A stretch of DNA of 57,321 nt from Gemmatimonadota bacterium (lineage in GTDB: Bacteria > Gemmatimonadota > Gemmatimonadetes > Longimicrobiales > Gaopeijiaceae): contig JAOTVL010000005.1 of NCBI GenBank assembly GCA_029863525.1, positions 1 through 57,321 on the forward strand, written 5' to 3'. Made by a program: the position numbers and the translations under genes. Under the pieces are notes generated by a model. It worked only from the letters and a program-made list of their open reading frames with translations, was not told where the DNA came from and searched no databases. Below are positions 26,566 to 35,709 of the stretch, piece after piece. How positions within the stretch are numbered: the stretch's first letter is position 1; the number at the start of each line of letters is the position of its first letter.

Positions 26566-27225
26566 TCACCGCCAATAACCGACGACCCTCGTGGAGATGA
26601 TCGAGTCGAGCTGAGGATAGTCTCGGCGCAGATAATCGTTGCCGAGCAGACGGATCGAATCCTGACTCGGCATCCGTTCCTGATAGGCACCGTAGAAGCC
26701 GTCGATCACCTCGAGGCCCTCGACGATCTCGCCGATCGGCGGATACCCTTCGACGCCTCCACTCATGAGTCGATCGAGTCGCTCGTTGTCGACCAGATTC
26801 ACGAAGAGCTGGTACGAACGAGTCTCCGGCCCTCCTCGTGCGAAGGCGACCACGCCCCGGCGGTTGCTCGCCACGGTCGGTTCGTCGGGCAGCCCATGAT
26901 CTCTCCACACCGAGTCCAGGACGGGGTCGCCGGAGTATCCCCATTGGGCGACGAAGCCGTCGACGACTCTGTAGATCCGTGCACCGGCGTAGAAGTTCTC
27001 TTCCATGAGGTGGTAGGCGCGATCCACGCCCGCCGGTGACCACTGGCGACGCATCTTCACGGTGAACGTGCCCTCGCTCGTCTCGATGTCGACCAGGAAG
27101 GAGTCAGGTGCTTCGAGGTTCAGCACCTCCGGAGAGGGATCGTACAGCGCCGCATTTTGACCGCACGCCGCCACCGCGAGCGCAGCGGCGATCGCCCAAG
27201 CGAGGGAGGAGCCGCGGGCATGCAC
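26566..27225 (-). CDS. cyclophilin-type peptidylprolyl isomerase lipoprotein
   Basis: 219 residues. GTG at 27225 opens a lipoprotein signal (MHARGSSLAWAIAAAL, lipobox VAAC at about residue 21). The rest is a cyclophilin domain: VDIETSEGTFTVKM, NFYAGARIYRVVDGFVAQWG (the family's F-x-R-V-x-x-x-F-x-x-Q-x-G pattern, with the catalytic Arg), GVVAFARGG, SYQLFVNLVDNERLD and GYPPIGEIVEGLEVIDGFY. A periplasmic protein-folding enzyme. It sits between menB and menA (gaps 32 and 37 nt) although it has no known part in menaquinone synthesis. The usual Trp of cyclosporin-sensitive members is not obvious. Confidence 0.88.
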   Translation of the reverse strand: MHARGSSLAWAIAAALAVAACGQNAALYDPSPEVLNLEAPDSFLVDIETSEGTFTVKMRRQWSPAGVDRAYHLMEENFYAGARIYRVVDGFVAQWGYSGDPVLDSVWRDHGLPDEPTVASNRRGVVAFARGGPETRSYQLFVNLVDNERLDRLMSGGVEGYPPIGEIVEGLEVIDGFYGAYQERMPSQDSIRLLGNDYLRRDYPQLDSIISTRVVGYWR

Positions 27226-27257
27226 ACCGCTCCATCCCGAAACCGGCGGCGACTCCC

Positions 27258-28097
27258 TCACCAGGGTAGCCAGGGGTATTGCCGGAAGTTCGGGGGGCGT
27301 TTCTCCAAGTAGGCCTTCTTCCCCTCCTGGCCCTGCTCCGTCATGTAGAACAGGAGGGTCGCGTTTCCGGCGAGCTCTTGGAGCCCCGCTTGCCCGTCGA
27401 CGTCCGCGTTGAAGGCGCTCTTGAGCAGCCGAATCGCGAGTGGGCTCTTCTTCAAGATCTCCTGCGCCCACTCCCATCCTTCCTGCTCGAGCTGTTCGAG
27501 CGGGACCACCTTGTTGACCATCCCCATCTCGTACGCTTCGGCGGCCGAGTACTGCTTGCAGAGATACCAGATCTCTCTCGCGCGCTTCTGCCCCACCTGA
27601 CGCGCCAGGTACGACGATCCGAAGCCTCCGTCGAACGACCCCACGATGGGGCCGGTCTGACCGAAGACGGCGTTGTCGGCCGCGAGCGTGAGATCGCAGA
27701 CCACGTGGAGCACGTGGCCACCCCCGATGGCGTAGCCCGCGACGAGCGCGATGACCGGCTTGGGCATCGACCTCATGTAGCGTTGTAGCTCCAACACGTT
27801 CAGTCGCGGTACGCCACTCTTTCCGACGTATCCGGCCTCGCCCCGGACCCTCTGGTCCCCACCCGCGCAGAAGGCCCACTTCCCGTCCTTCGAGGGACCG
27901 TTGCCCGTCAGGAGCACGACTCCGATATCGGGATCTTCGCCGGCGTCCCGAAACGCCTCCTGCATCTCGAGGAGTGTGTCGGGCCGGAACGCGTTGCGGA
28001 CCTCTGGTCTGTTGAACGCGATCCGGGCCACCCCGTCGGACTTGTGATAGGTGATGTCCTCGTAGCGTTTGACTTCCTTCCAATCGGGCTTGCTCAT
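27258..28097 (-). CDS. menB: 1,4-dihydroxy-2-naphthoyl-CoA synthase
   Basis: 279 residues of the crotonase superfamily. Closes the second ring of the naphthoquinone by Dieckmann condensation of o-succinylbenzoyl-CoA. Motifs: [28 protein letters not shown] (MenB-type oxyanion loop), [37 protein letters not shown] with the conserved Asp, and the C-terminal [14 protein letters not shown]. Length and all segments are standard for MenB. Cytoplasmic. 75 nt after menD. Confidence 0.96.
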   Translation of the reverse strand: MSKPDWKEVKRYEDITYHKSDGVARIAFNRPEVRNAFRPDTLLEMQEAFRDAGEDPDIGVVLLTGNGPSKDGKWAFCAGGDQRVRGEAGYVGKSGVPRLNVLELQRYMRSMPKPVIALVAGYAIGGGHVLHVVCDLTLAADNAVFGQTGPIVGSFDGGFGSSYLARQVGQKRAREIWYLCKQYSAAEAYEMGMVNKVVPLEQLEQEGWEWAQEILKKSPLAIRLLKSAFNADVDGQAGLQELAGNATLLFYMTEQGQEGKKAYLEKRPPNFRQYPWLPW

Positions 28098-28171
28098 GTC
28101 GGTTCGGTCAGGGTGTGGGCGGTCGAGAATCGACGCTGGATCAGGGCTCTCTCGAGTGGAGTCGCGGGCGA

Positions 28172-29944
28172 TTACCCCAGCACTTGGCGCACGCTCCGCG
28201 CGACGGCGGTGGCCAGATCGGTACGACGACGCTGCTCGGTGACCCGGTCTGTCCGGACTCGGAGCACGGCGCTCCGCTCCGCGCTCAGGGCCTCGGCGAG
28301 CGAGCTGGCCAGAACGTCGACATCCACTTCCTCGTACGACAGGCCGTGCGCCTCCGCGGCGTGCCGAGGGTCGATCGCGTGCGGGGTCGCGAAGAAGCGC
28401 GTGAAGTGAGGCTCATGGTCCGAGATCGGCAGCATCTGGAAGATCCCACCTCCGTCGTTGTCGACGACCACGAAGACGACGCGAGCGTCGGCCTCACGAC
28501 TCCACAACAGGCCGTTCTGGTCATGAAAGAACGCGACGTCCCCGATGACGCAGACCGTCGTCGCCCCCAGGGCCGACGCCACCCCGAAGGAGGACGAGAC
28601 GACCCCATCGATTCCGCTCGCGCCCCGGTTCGCGAATACCGGGACCGGCATCTCTCGAATGCCGCCGAAGGCGTCGACGTCGCGGATCGGCATCGAGCTG
28701 GAGACGAAGAGTCCACCGTCGACCGTGGCTGCCTCGACCACCTGCCGCGCCAAGACGGCCTCCTCCGGAGCGACCCCGTCGGCCGTGGCCCGCTCGATCA
28801 CCGCTCGGGCGGCGAGCTCGGCTCGTTCCCAGCGACCCCTCCACTCCGCGTCGACCGACCCTTGTGGGCTCCACCGCTCGGCGAGGCGATCGAGGGTGTC
28901 GGGCTCGTCGGCCGTCAGATAGCGCGTCGCGGTGGCGCCATGGTCCTTCCACCGTCCGCCCGCGCTCAGAACGATTTGCTCCACCCCGTCGTGGTGCAGG
29001 AGCCACCGCTGCAGCGCAGCCGATGTCGGGGACGAGCCGACCCGCAGCACGACGGTCGGTGCGAGGCCCGCCCGGACCTCCTCGTCACGCAAAAAGAGGT
29101 CGTAGGTGGACACGATGGACGCCCCCGGCGTGCTTCCGCAGCGCGCACCCGAGAGTGGGTCGGCGAGCACCGGAATGCCGGTAGCCGCCGCGAGGCGCAG
29201 AATCGACGGGCCGACGTCCCACCCTCGCTCGCTCGGCCCCGCGACGATCACACCCCGGGTCGCGTCCATCGACGCGATCAGCTCGTCGAGCTCGGCATCG
29301 GAGAGCACGCTTCGTCCCACGATGACCCTGGTGAAGGGGGCCCCATCGGGTCGTCCGGTCGCGGCGAGTGGATGTTCGGCGAGGAAGGACGCATCCGGCT
29401 CGGCCGGCTCCAGCGGCTTGTCGAAAGGGGCGTTGATGTGGACCGGGCCGGCGTCCGGGCCGATCGCGGAACGATACGCCCTGCTCGCCACCCCTCGTAG
29501 ATGGCGGAGCGCCGGACCCTCGGCGGTGGGGGGCGCGAGCTCGTGGAAGGCGCGCGCGTACGGGCCGAAGATCCCGACCTGATCGATCGCCTGGTTCGCG
29601 TCGGCTCCTCGCAGCCGCGGCGGGCGGTCGGCGGTGAGGAGAAGAAGCGGCACCCCACTCTGCGATGCCTCGACCACCGCGGGCAGGAGGTTCGCGACCG
29701 CCGTGCCCGAGGTCGTGACCACTGCTGCGGGGCGGCCGGAGGCCTTCCCGACGCCGAGCGCGAAAAAGGCGGCCGAACGTTCATCCAGATGCACCCGCGC
29801 ACGCAGTCGGGCATCGTCCGCGACGGCGAGCACGAGCGGCGTGGATCGGGAGCCCGGCGCGATGACCACGTCTCGAAGGCCGGCACGGGCAAGCTCGTCG
29901 ACGAGCGCCCGGGCCCAAAGTGTGTTGGCGACCGAGCCGCTCAT
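28172..29944 (-). CDS. menD: SEPHCHC synthase
   Basis: 590 residues, thiamine-diphosphate enzyme that joins 2-oxoglutarate and isochorismate. ATG at 29944 overlaps the menF stop by 4 nt and gives [18 protein letters not shown], a normal MenD beginning. Motifs: [64 protein letters not shown], and the diphosphate/Mg2+ site with [16 protein letters not shown] near residue 500. Full family length. The upstream open frame to 30247 runs through menF and is not coding. Confidence 0.95.
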   Translation of the reverse strand: MSGSVANTLWARALVDELARAGLRDVVIAPGSRSTPLVLAVADDARLRARVHLDERSAAFFALGVGKASGRPAAVVTTSGTAVANLLPAVVEASQSGVPLLLLTADRPPRLRGADANQAIDQVGIFGPYARAFHELAPPTAEGPALRHLRGVASRAYRSAIGPDAGPVHINAPFDKPLEPAEPDASFLAEHPLAATGRPDGAPFTRVIVGRSVLSDAELDELIASMDATRGVIVAGPSERGWDVGPSILRLAAATGIPVLADPLSGARCGSTPGASIVSTYDLFLRDEEVRAGLAPTVVLRVGSSPTSAALQRWLLHHDGVEQIVLSAGGRWKDHGATATRYLTADEPDTLDRLAERWSPQGSVDAEWRGRWERAELAARAVIERATADGVAPEEAVLARQVVEAATVDGGLFVSSSMPIRDVDAFGGIREMPVPVFANRGASGIDGVVSSSFGVASALGATTVCVIGDVAFFHDQNGLLWSREADARVVFVVVDNDGGGIFQMLPISDHEPHFTRFFATPHAIDPRHAAEAHGLSYEEVDVDVLASSLAEALSAERSAVLRVRTDRVTEQRRRTDLATAVARSVRQVLG

Positions 29945-31332
29945 GGCGCGGCGGAGCGGGATACCGTCGCGTCCAGCACGGCACCGGCCCCACGGAGCGC
30001 GTCGAGCATCGGTTCGAACTTGATCCCGGTCTCCTCCCACTCCAGTGCGGGCACCGACCCATCGACGATGCCCGCGCCGGCGAACAGCCGCCATCCCGAG
30101 CCGGTCGACACCCCGGTACGGAGCGCTGGCGCGAAGGCACCGTTGCCCTCCCCGTCGAACCATCCCACGGGCCCCGCATACCAGCCACGCTCGAACGGCT
30201 CCTCCATGGCCAGGAACTCGAGGGCCGCGTCGCGCGGCAGGCCGCACACGGCCGGCGTCGGGTGTAGGAGGCGCAACAGGTCGAGGACGCCGACGTCGGC
30301 CGGAACGCTGGCGCGGATCTCCGTCTCCAAGTGTTGGATCCGTGCGAGCGTGAGGACGTGAGGCTGCGGGTCGGTCCGGATCTGGTGGGCCACGGTCTCG
30401 AGGCGGGCCACCATGTCGTCCAGCGTGATGCGCTGCTCGGCGCGGTCCTTGTCGCTCGCCAGGAGCTGCGCGGCTAGCTCGGCCTGCTCACGGGCTGTGT
30501 CACCCCGGCGGATCGATCCAGCGACCGCGGTCGCGTGGAAGACCCCGTCGCGCAGCGTGGCGACCGTCTCCGGGGCGGCTCCGACCAAGGCCGCGCCGGG
30601 CGACGGCTCGAAGAGGAAGACGTGACTTCCGCGGTTCACCTCGCGAAGCCGCCGAACCACGTTCACGGGGTCGATACGGCCCTCGATCTCCACATCGAGC
30701 GTCCTCGCCAGGACGGCCTTCGAGATCGAGCCGTCTCGAATCGCGCCGAGCGACGCGTCGACGGCGGCCTCCCAGCTTTCGCGGTTGGTCGGCGTCGCTC
30801 GGCCGCTCGCGGACATGGCCGGCGCGGCGAAGTCGGCGCGCGCCGCCAGCTCGGCCCTCAACGACTCGGCGAGGCGGCGCAACCGGCCGAAGACGTCCGG
30901 AGAGGTTCTCGGATCCACGAGCAGCCGGGCCCGAAGCCAAGCGTCACCGGTCCCATCACCTTCCAGCTCGAAGTGGGGCAGATGGAACAGCCACGACGGA
31001 AACTCGCTCCAAACGCCCTGGCCCACGTGGTCGTCACGAAACGACAAGCCTCCATAAAAGCGCGCCCGTGCCGCGCGCGTTTTCCCGGCCGGAACGAGCG
31101 GATTCGCGGCGACCGCGCGAGCGGCTCGTTGGATGCGGTCGAACCGATCGGGACCCGCACCGTCCCCAGCCCGCAACTCGGCCGCGACGCCGCGATGGGC
31201 GACCCACCGATCCCCACGCGCCCAGAAGCCCCGCTCCTCGCCTTCCGCATGACGCAGGAAAGTGTCGGGACGCAAGTCGGGCGCGGGAATCGTGACCGTC
31301 GCGAGACGGAGTCCTTCGTCCGAGGACGCCAA
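29941..31332 (-). CDS. menF: isochorismate synthase
   Basis: 463 residues of the chorismate-utilising family. First committed step of menaquinone synthesis. C-terminal catalytic half: SISKAVLARTLDVE, GSHVFLFEPSPGAALVGAAPE, ATAVAGSIRRG, HPTPAVCGLPRDAAL, ERGWYAGPVGW, FAGAGIVDGS and EWEETGIKF, the chorismate and Mg2+ site residues. The start is TTG at 31332: an AGGAGCT ribosome site lies 7 nt before it and no ATG is nearby. It begins the men operon. An entC-type siderophore role is less likely given the neighbours. Confidence 0.94.
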   Translation of the reverse strand: MASSDEGLRLATVTIPAPDLRPDTFLRHAEGEERGFWARGDRWVAHRGVAAELRAGDGAGPDRFDRIQRAARAVAANPLVPAGKTRAARARFYGGLSFRDDHVGQGVWSEFPSWLFHLPHFELEGDGTGDAWLRARLLVDPRTSPDVFGRLRRLAESLRAELAARADFAAPAMSASGRATPTNRESWEAAVDASLGAIRDGSISKAVLARTLDVEIEGRIDPVNVVRRLREVNRGSHVFLFEPSPGAALVGAAPETVATLRDGVFHATAVAGSIRRGDTAREQAELAAQLLASDKDRAEQRITLDDMVARLETVAHQIRTDPQPHVLTLARIQHLETEIRASVPADVGVLDLLRLLHPTPAVCGLPRDAALEFLAMEEPFERGWYAGPVGWFDGEGNGAFAPALRTGVSTGSGWRLFAGAGIVDGSVPALEWEETGIKFEPMLDALRGAGAVLDATVSRSAAP

Positions 31333-31386
31333 GCGAGCTCCTGAGACGCTGCCACGCGGCCCCCCACCATGGACGGCCGGCTCGCC

Positions 31387-31415
31387 AATATAGACGTCCG
31401 AACGGCGAGTTGAAG
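31387..31415 (-). promoter_or_regulatory. possible men operon promoter
   Basis: On the minus strand TATATT (31387-31392) resembles a -10 box, with a weak -35 (TTCAAC, 31409-31414) 16 nt upstream. It lies between the DUF6174-like gene and menF. A CTCGCC/GGCGAG inverted repeat surrounds it. Only the -10 is convincing. Confidence 0.3.
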
Positions 31416-31422
31416 CGGTCCG

Positions 31423-31896
31423 TCAGCCTCCGGTGGGCACGCTCGCGTCCGACGGCGCTTCGGTGACCCGGAATCCGAGCTCCTCGTCGGCGACGTTCTG
31501 TTCGTAGTCGATGAAGATCTCGACGGGCACGCCGGTATCCGGGTCGTAGGTGACGTCGACCTCGAACGCGTCTCGCCCGAACGCGTCGGCGACGACGTCG
31601 AAGAGCCCCTCGACCGTCGGATACCATTCCCGTTGGTCGACGGGGACGGGGTCACCGGAGTCCACGAACCGGTGACCTGACGCCTGGCTCCCCGTCACGA
31701 GCATTCGCACCGGTCCCTCCAGCGCACAGAAGCAGAGGCGCTCGACGGCGTACTCGTACGCCGCGGGGCGCACCTGAGCCCAGCGGGCCCGATTTCGGTT
31801 CAGCTCGGCGAGGTCGTCGATGCCGGGTCCGGAGATCCCACATCCGGCGAGGCCGAGGGAGCCGGCCAGCGCCGCGGTGGTGAAGATACGTCTCAT
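31423..31896 (-). CDS. small DUF6174-like lipoprotein
   Basis: 157 residues. Signal peptide MRRIFTTAALAGSLGLAGC with lipobox LAGC. The mature part contains WAQVRPAAYEYAVERLCFCALEGPVRMLV and later TVEGLFDVVADAFGRDAFEVDVTYDPDTGVPVEIFIDYE (described by parts: Tyr-rich start, CFC motif, FDV helix, YDP..G.P strand), which is the layout of DUF6174 proteins. Function unknown. It is upstream of menF on the same strand with a 90-nt gap, and diverges from the PD40-like lipoprotein. Confidence 0.75.
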   Translation of the reverse strand: MRRIFTTAALAGSLGLAGCGISGPGIDDLAELNRNRARWAQVRPAAYEYAVERLCFCALEGPVRMLVTGSQASGHRFVDSGDPVPVDQREWYPTVEGLFDVVADAFGRDAFEVDVTYDPDTGVPVEIFIDYEQNVADEELGFRVTEAPSDASVPTGG

Positions 31897-32144
31897 TGCA
31901 GATCCTCGAATTGAGCCACGCGTCCGGTTGACGATCGAGGCACCTCAAATGTGACACCCTTCCCCGGTTCGCTGGTCCGAACAGCCCTCGAGCAAGGGGC
32001 AGTGCGCCGCGATTCTCCATGCTATCTTGCCTGCTGACCACGCTACGTACCCGTGAACCGTCCCTGGGAAGGGTGATGAGCAACGACGACGCATCGCGGC
32101 AGATCACCACCTCGGCCCTACCACGCTCCGGGCCCGCTCCGTGC

Positions 32145-33155
32145 ATGGAGCGACGCCGGGGGAGTCCGTGGCGCGTCGGCGTCCTCGGCTGGACCCGGAG
32201 CCTGACGCTCGTGCTTCCGCTCCTCTGGGCGTTCGCGGCCTGCGGGGGTTCGACCCGGGACGGGGCCGCGGGGTCGGACGCCGCGGTGCCCGAGGAGGCG
32301 TTCGTGCCGCCGCGCGACACGGACATACTCGTCGCGGAGCTTCTCTGGGAAACCGCGGGCCCACCCAGCATCGGGGCGCCGACGAACCTCACACGCCGCC
32401 CGGACTACGACAATCAGCCGTCCTTCGTTCCCGACGGCTCGGGGCTGTGGTACACGGTGAACGACCCTCAGGCCGGCCAGGCCGACATTTGGCGCTACGA
32501 CTTCGCCTCGGCCACCGTCGCGCCCGTTACCCAGAGCAATCCCGAAAGCGAGTACTCCGCCACGCCGCTCCCTTCCGGCGATGGCGTCTCGGTCATCCGG
32601 GTCGAAGCAGACTCCACGCAGCGACTATGGCGCTTCGACCTCGACGGCTCGAACGGGTCGGTCCTTCTCGCGAACGTGGCCCCGGTCGGCTACCACGCGT
32701 GGGTCGACGAGAATACCGTGGTGATGTTCGTCCTCGGTGCTCCACCCACGCTTCAGGTCGGCGACCTCCGGACCGGGCGCGCGCGCGTCGTGACCGAGGA
32801 CATCGGCCGCTCGATCCAGCGGATCCCGGACAGCTTCGACGTGAGCTTCGTCCAACGCCACGAGGACGGCACCTCGACGATCATGCGCCTTCCCGGTAGC
32901 GGCGGCGACCCCACGCCCATCATCGAAGCGGTCGGAGGGGGCGACTTCCACGCCTGGGCACCCGACGGAACGCTCCTCATGGCCCAGGGCCCCATCGTGT
33001 ACGCCGCGGTGCCGGCCGAGACGCGCACCTGGACGCCTGTCGCCGACTTCAGCGACCTGCGCATCGTCATCACCCGCCTCGCCGTGAGCCCCGATGCGTC
33101 CCAGATTGCTCTGGTCGCCGAGGTCGCGCCGCTGGACGCCTTTCCCGGGAACTGA
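32145..33155 (+). CDS. PD40-like beta-propeller lipoprotein
   Basis: 336 residues from ATG at 32145, which opens a signal MERRRGSPWRVGVLGW, a hydrophobic stretch and lipobox FAAC. An ATG at 32076 has the better ribosome site (GGGAAGGG) but would place 56 residues before the Cys; both remain possible. The mature part has WD40-like repeats of the TolB/PD40 kind: RRPDYDNQPSFVPDGSGLWYTV, ADIWRYDFASATVAPVTQ, FHAWAPDGTLLMAQGP and LAVSPDASQIALVAE. Such domains bind partners or substrates. First of four plus-strand genes that end in an S9 peptidase with similar repeats. Confidence 0.8.
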   Translation: MERRRGSPWRVGVLGWTRSLTLVLPLLWAFAACGGSTRDGAAGSDAAVPEEAFVPPRDTDILVAELLWETAGPPSIGAPTNLTRRPDYDNQPSFVPDGSGLWYTVNDPQAGQADIWRYDFASATVAPVTQSNPESEYSATPLPSGDGVSVIRVEADSTQRLWRFDLDGSNGSVLLANVAPVGYHAWVDENTVVMFVLGAPPTLQVGDLRTGRARVVTEDIGRSIQRIPDSFDVSFVQRHEDGTSTIMRLPGSGGDPTPIIEAVGGGDFHAWAPDGTLLMAQGPIVYAAVPAETRTWTPVADFSDLRIVITRLAVSPDASQIALVAEVAPLDAFPGN

Positions 33156-33240
33156 CCGGAGAACCGTGTAGCGGGCACCCACGGTCGGTGCCGATCCACG
33201 GCCACCCAATCGCAGAAGCCGAAGTACCGGAGAGCCGACG

Positions 33241-35310
33241 ATGACCAGCCGTTCCACGCGGGGCCGCCAGGCCCACGTTTCCGCCCTCGCTGCCCTCGTG
33301 CTTCTGCTGGTGCTTCCAGTATCCGGGGTCGCGCAGGCAGACGCCTCCTCCGTCACCCGTCTCGTGCCGAGCTCGGACCGCGTGACGGTGGCGATGGGCG
33401 AGCGAGTTCCCTTCTCCGTCCGTGCGGTCGACGCTTCCGGCCGCGCAATCGACGCTTCGCTCCGGGTTATCGCGCCACGCAACGCGGTCTCGATCGGGGA
33501 TGACTTCCTCGAAGGACTCGCGCCGGGAGAGTATGAGGTGATCGCCACGCTGGTCGTGGGCCCCGGCGTACAACCCCTCTCCGTGACGGTCCCGGTGGTC
33601 GTCACTTGGCCCGCGGTGACGAATCTGAGCATCGACGCGGCCGAGGGGTCGCTCTTCGTCGGAACGACGCTCACGCACCGGGTCACCGCGCGCCACGCGG
33701 ACGGCTCACGCCGCCCCGACCCATCCGTCCGTTGGAGCTCGTCGAATCCGGGCGTCGCTTCTGTCGACCCGTTCGGCAACGTCACGGGGCACGCGGCGGG
33801 GAGCACGACGGTGACGGTATCGTTCGAGGGAGTCGAGGCGTCTGCCGACTACTCCGTGCAGCCCTTTCCCGACGTCGAATTGACCCTGGAAGGGGGTCCC
33901 GCGGAAGCACGAACGGGCGACGTGATTCGATTCGAGGCCGTGGCGCGTGACGGGTCCGGGCGAATTCGGGCCGATATCCCCTTGGTCTGGTCTCATTCGT
34001 ATACGGCCACGGACGGAATGCTCGGTGTGCCCGCCACCGGGCAGATCGCCCAGGACGGCGCTTACGTTGCGGACGTTCCAGGAATCCACACCGTGATGGC
34101 ATCGGCCGGAGGGCGTACGGCCCGGCACACGTTCATGGCCACGCCGCGCGACGTGGTCCAGGAGCTCGAGATCGTCGGACACGGAGCCGAGGACTGGTAC
34201 CGAACCACCGATCTCTGGGCATTCGAGGGAGTCGACGGGCGCGACTATGTGCTGACCGGCTCCAAGGTCTCCGGCGGGTACGCCTTCTTCTACGACGTCA
34301 CGAACCCGGGCGCGATCACCAAGATCGATTCGATCCAGGTGGACGCGCGCACCGTCAACGACGTGAAAGTCTCGCCGGACGGACGCTACGGGGTGCTGTC
34401 CCGCGAGGGCGCGACGAACCGTAGAAACGGCCTCGTCATCGTCGACCTTTCCACGCCGAGCGCGCCCCGCGTCGCCTCGAACTACGAGGACGGCATCACG
34501 GGCGGCGTGCACAACATGTTCGCCGACGACGACTACCTCTACGCGCTCTCCGACGGCGACAAGTACGTCATCATCGACATGACCGACATCTACGCGCCAC
34601 GTTACGTGTCGGAGTACAACCACCCCGACAGCCGCGTGCACGACGTGTGGGTCGCGAATGGGCTGGCCTTCTCGTCGGAGTGGGGCACCGGGGTCGTTGT
34701 CGTAGACGTGGGCAACGGTCGATGGGGTGGCTCGCCGGACAACCCCGTCTTCGTGACCAACTACCCGACCCCGTCGGGGGCGACGCACGCCGCCTTCCCG
34801 TACTACTCGGAGTCCACGGGCAAGACCTACCTCTTCCTCGGCGACGAGATCATGAACCGCCGTGGACTCGCGTGGGCCGGATACCCGCGATCCATGGGCT
34901 CGTACGCCGACCAATACGACCCCGACACCGGCACCGGCGGCATCCCGCTCGTGACCCGTGGGTACATTCAGGTCGTCGACTTCACCGACCCGGAGAATCC
35001 GGAGATGGTCGCCCGCTACGAGGTGCCCGAGTTCGGGACTCACAACCTGTGGGTCGAAGACGACAAGCTCTATCAGGCGTACTACGAGGGCGGGCTTCGC
35101 GTGGTCGACGTGAGCGGAGAGCTCATGGGCAACCTGTACACACAGGGTCGGGAGATTGCCGTATTCAAGTCCGCCACGCCGGCCGGTTACACGCCCAACG
35201 CCACCATGGTCTGGGGCGCACAGCCGCACAAAGGCCACGTCTTCTTCAGCGACACAAACTCGGGGCTCTGGGCGGTCAAACTGCTGCCCAAAGGCCGACC
35301 GATCTCGTAG
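33241..35310 (+). CDS. secreted Ig-like and LVIVD-repeat protein
   Basis: 689 residues. Signal peptide (ALAALVLLLVLPVSGVAQA). Three Ig-like segments (about 38-310), the second of BIG2 type (VRWSSSNPGVASVDPFGNV, AGSTTVTVSFEG). Residues 320-689 form an LVIVD-repeat propeller: NGLVIVDLSTPSAPRV, DKYVIIDMTDIYAPRYV, GVVVVDVGNGRW, GYIQVVDFTDPENPEMVARY, GGLRVVDVSGE. A GTHNLWV/HAAFPYY histidine pattern recurs in the blades. LVIVD proteins are surface or periplasmic and of unassigned function. Preceded by 85 nt after the PD40-like gene. Confidence 0.88.
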   Translation: MTSRSTRGRQAHVSALAALVLLLVLPVSGVAQADASSVTRLVPSSDRVTVAMGERVPFSVRAVDASGRAIDASLRVIAPRNAVSIGDDFLEGLAPGEYEVIATLVVGPGVQPLSVTVPVVVTWPAVTNLSIDAAEGSLFVGTTLTHRVTARHADGSRRPDPSVRWSSSNPGVASVDPFGNVTGHAAGSTTVTVSFEGVEASADYSVQPFPDVELTLEGGPAEARTGDVIRFEAVARDGSGRIRADIPLVWSHSYTATDGMLGVPATGQIAQDGAYVADVPGIHTVMASAGGRTARHTFMATPRDVVQELEIVGHGAEDWYRTTDLWAFEGVDGRDYVLTGSKVSGGYAFFYDVTNPGAITKIDSIQVDARTVNDVKVSPDGRYGVLSREGATNRRNGLVIVDLSTPSAPRVASNYEDGITGGVHNMFADDDYLYALSDGDKYVIIDMTDIYAPRYVSEYNHPDSRVHDVWVANGLAFSSEWGTGVVVVDVGNGRWGGSPDNPVFVTNYPTPSGATHAAFPYYSESTGKTYLFLGDEIMNRRGLAWAGYPRSMGSYADQYDPDTGTGGIPLVTRGYIQVVDFTDPENPEMVARYEVPEFGTHNLWVEDDKLYQAYYEGGLRVVDVSGELMGNLYTQGREIAVFKSATPAGYTPNATMVWGAQPHKGHVFFSDTNSGLWAVKLLPKGRPIS

Positions 35311-35373
35311 GGGACGGTCCATGCCAGCACCCCGCATCCGAGCGCCGCTTCGCTTCCCGGAGGGCAACACCCC

Positions 35374-35709
35374 GTGACCTGGTGGTTCTACTTCTTCTGG
35401 CTCCTCAGCGGCGGCTTCACGCTGCTCTTCGGCGTCGCGGCGCTGACGTACATCCGCCGCACTCTTCAGCTCATGAAGGCCGACGAGGACGGCTCGCCAC
35501 AGGAGCGGATTCTCGACGGCATCGAGGAGTTGAACGTCCGTTTACACGGCATCAACGAACGACTCGTCGACTTGGACGAACGCATCGACGGACTCGAGCG
35601 CCGACTCCCGCTGGGTACCGTCATGGCCCGCTTGGTGGGTGCGCCGGCGGAGATCGAGGACACATCCGCACCGTTCGACAAGGAGCCTCCGAGTGACCAT
35701 CGCAGGTAG
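35374..35709 (+). CDS. small membrane protein with coiled coil
   Basis: 111 residues from a GTG. One N-terminal membrane helix (MTWWFYFFWLLSGGFTLLFGVAALTYI, described as about residues 3-26), then a heptad-like acidic stretch (ILDGIEELNVRLHGINERL, LDERIDGLERRL) predicted to form a coiled coil, and a disordered tail. No family recognised. The last 17 nt overlap the S9 peptidase start, suggesting coupling. A second protein of the same plan lies at 44982-45251. Confidence 0.7.
   Translation: MTWWFYFFWLLSGGFTLLFGVAALTYIRRTLQLMKADEDGSPQERILDGIEELNVRLHGINERLVDLDERIDGLERRLPLGTVMARLVGAPAEIEDTSAPFDKEPPSDHRR

Noticed and set aside
33706-35370. Minus-strand open frame of 554 codons
   Set aside because: Antisense of the LVIVD protein gene; His/Val/Asp-rich shadow sequence with no motif.
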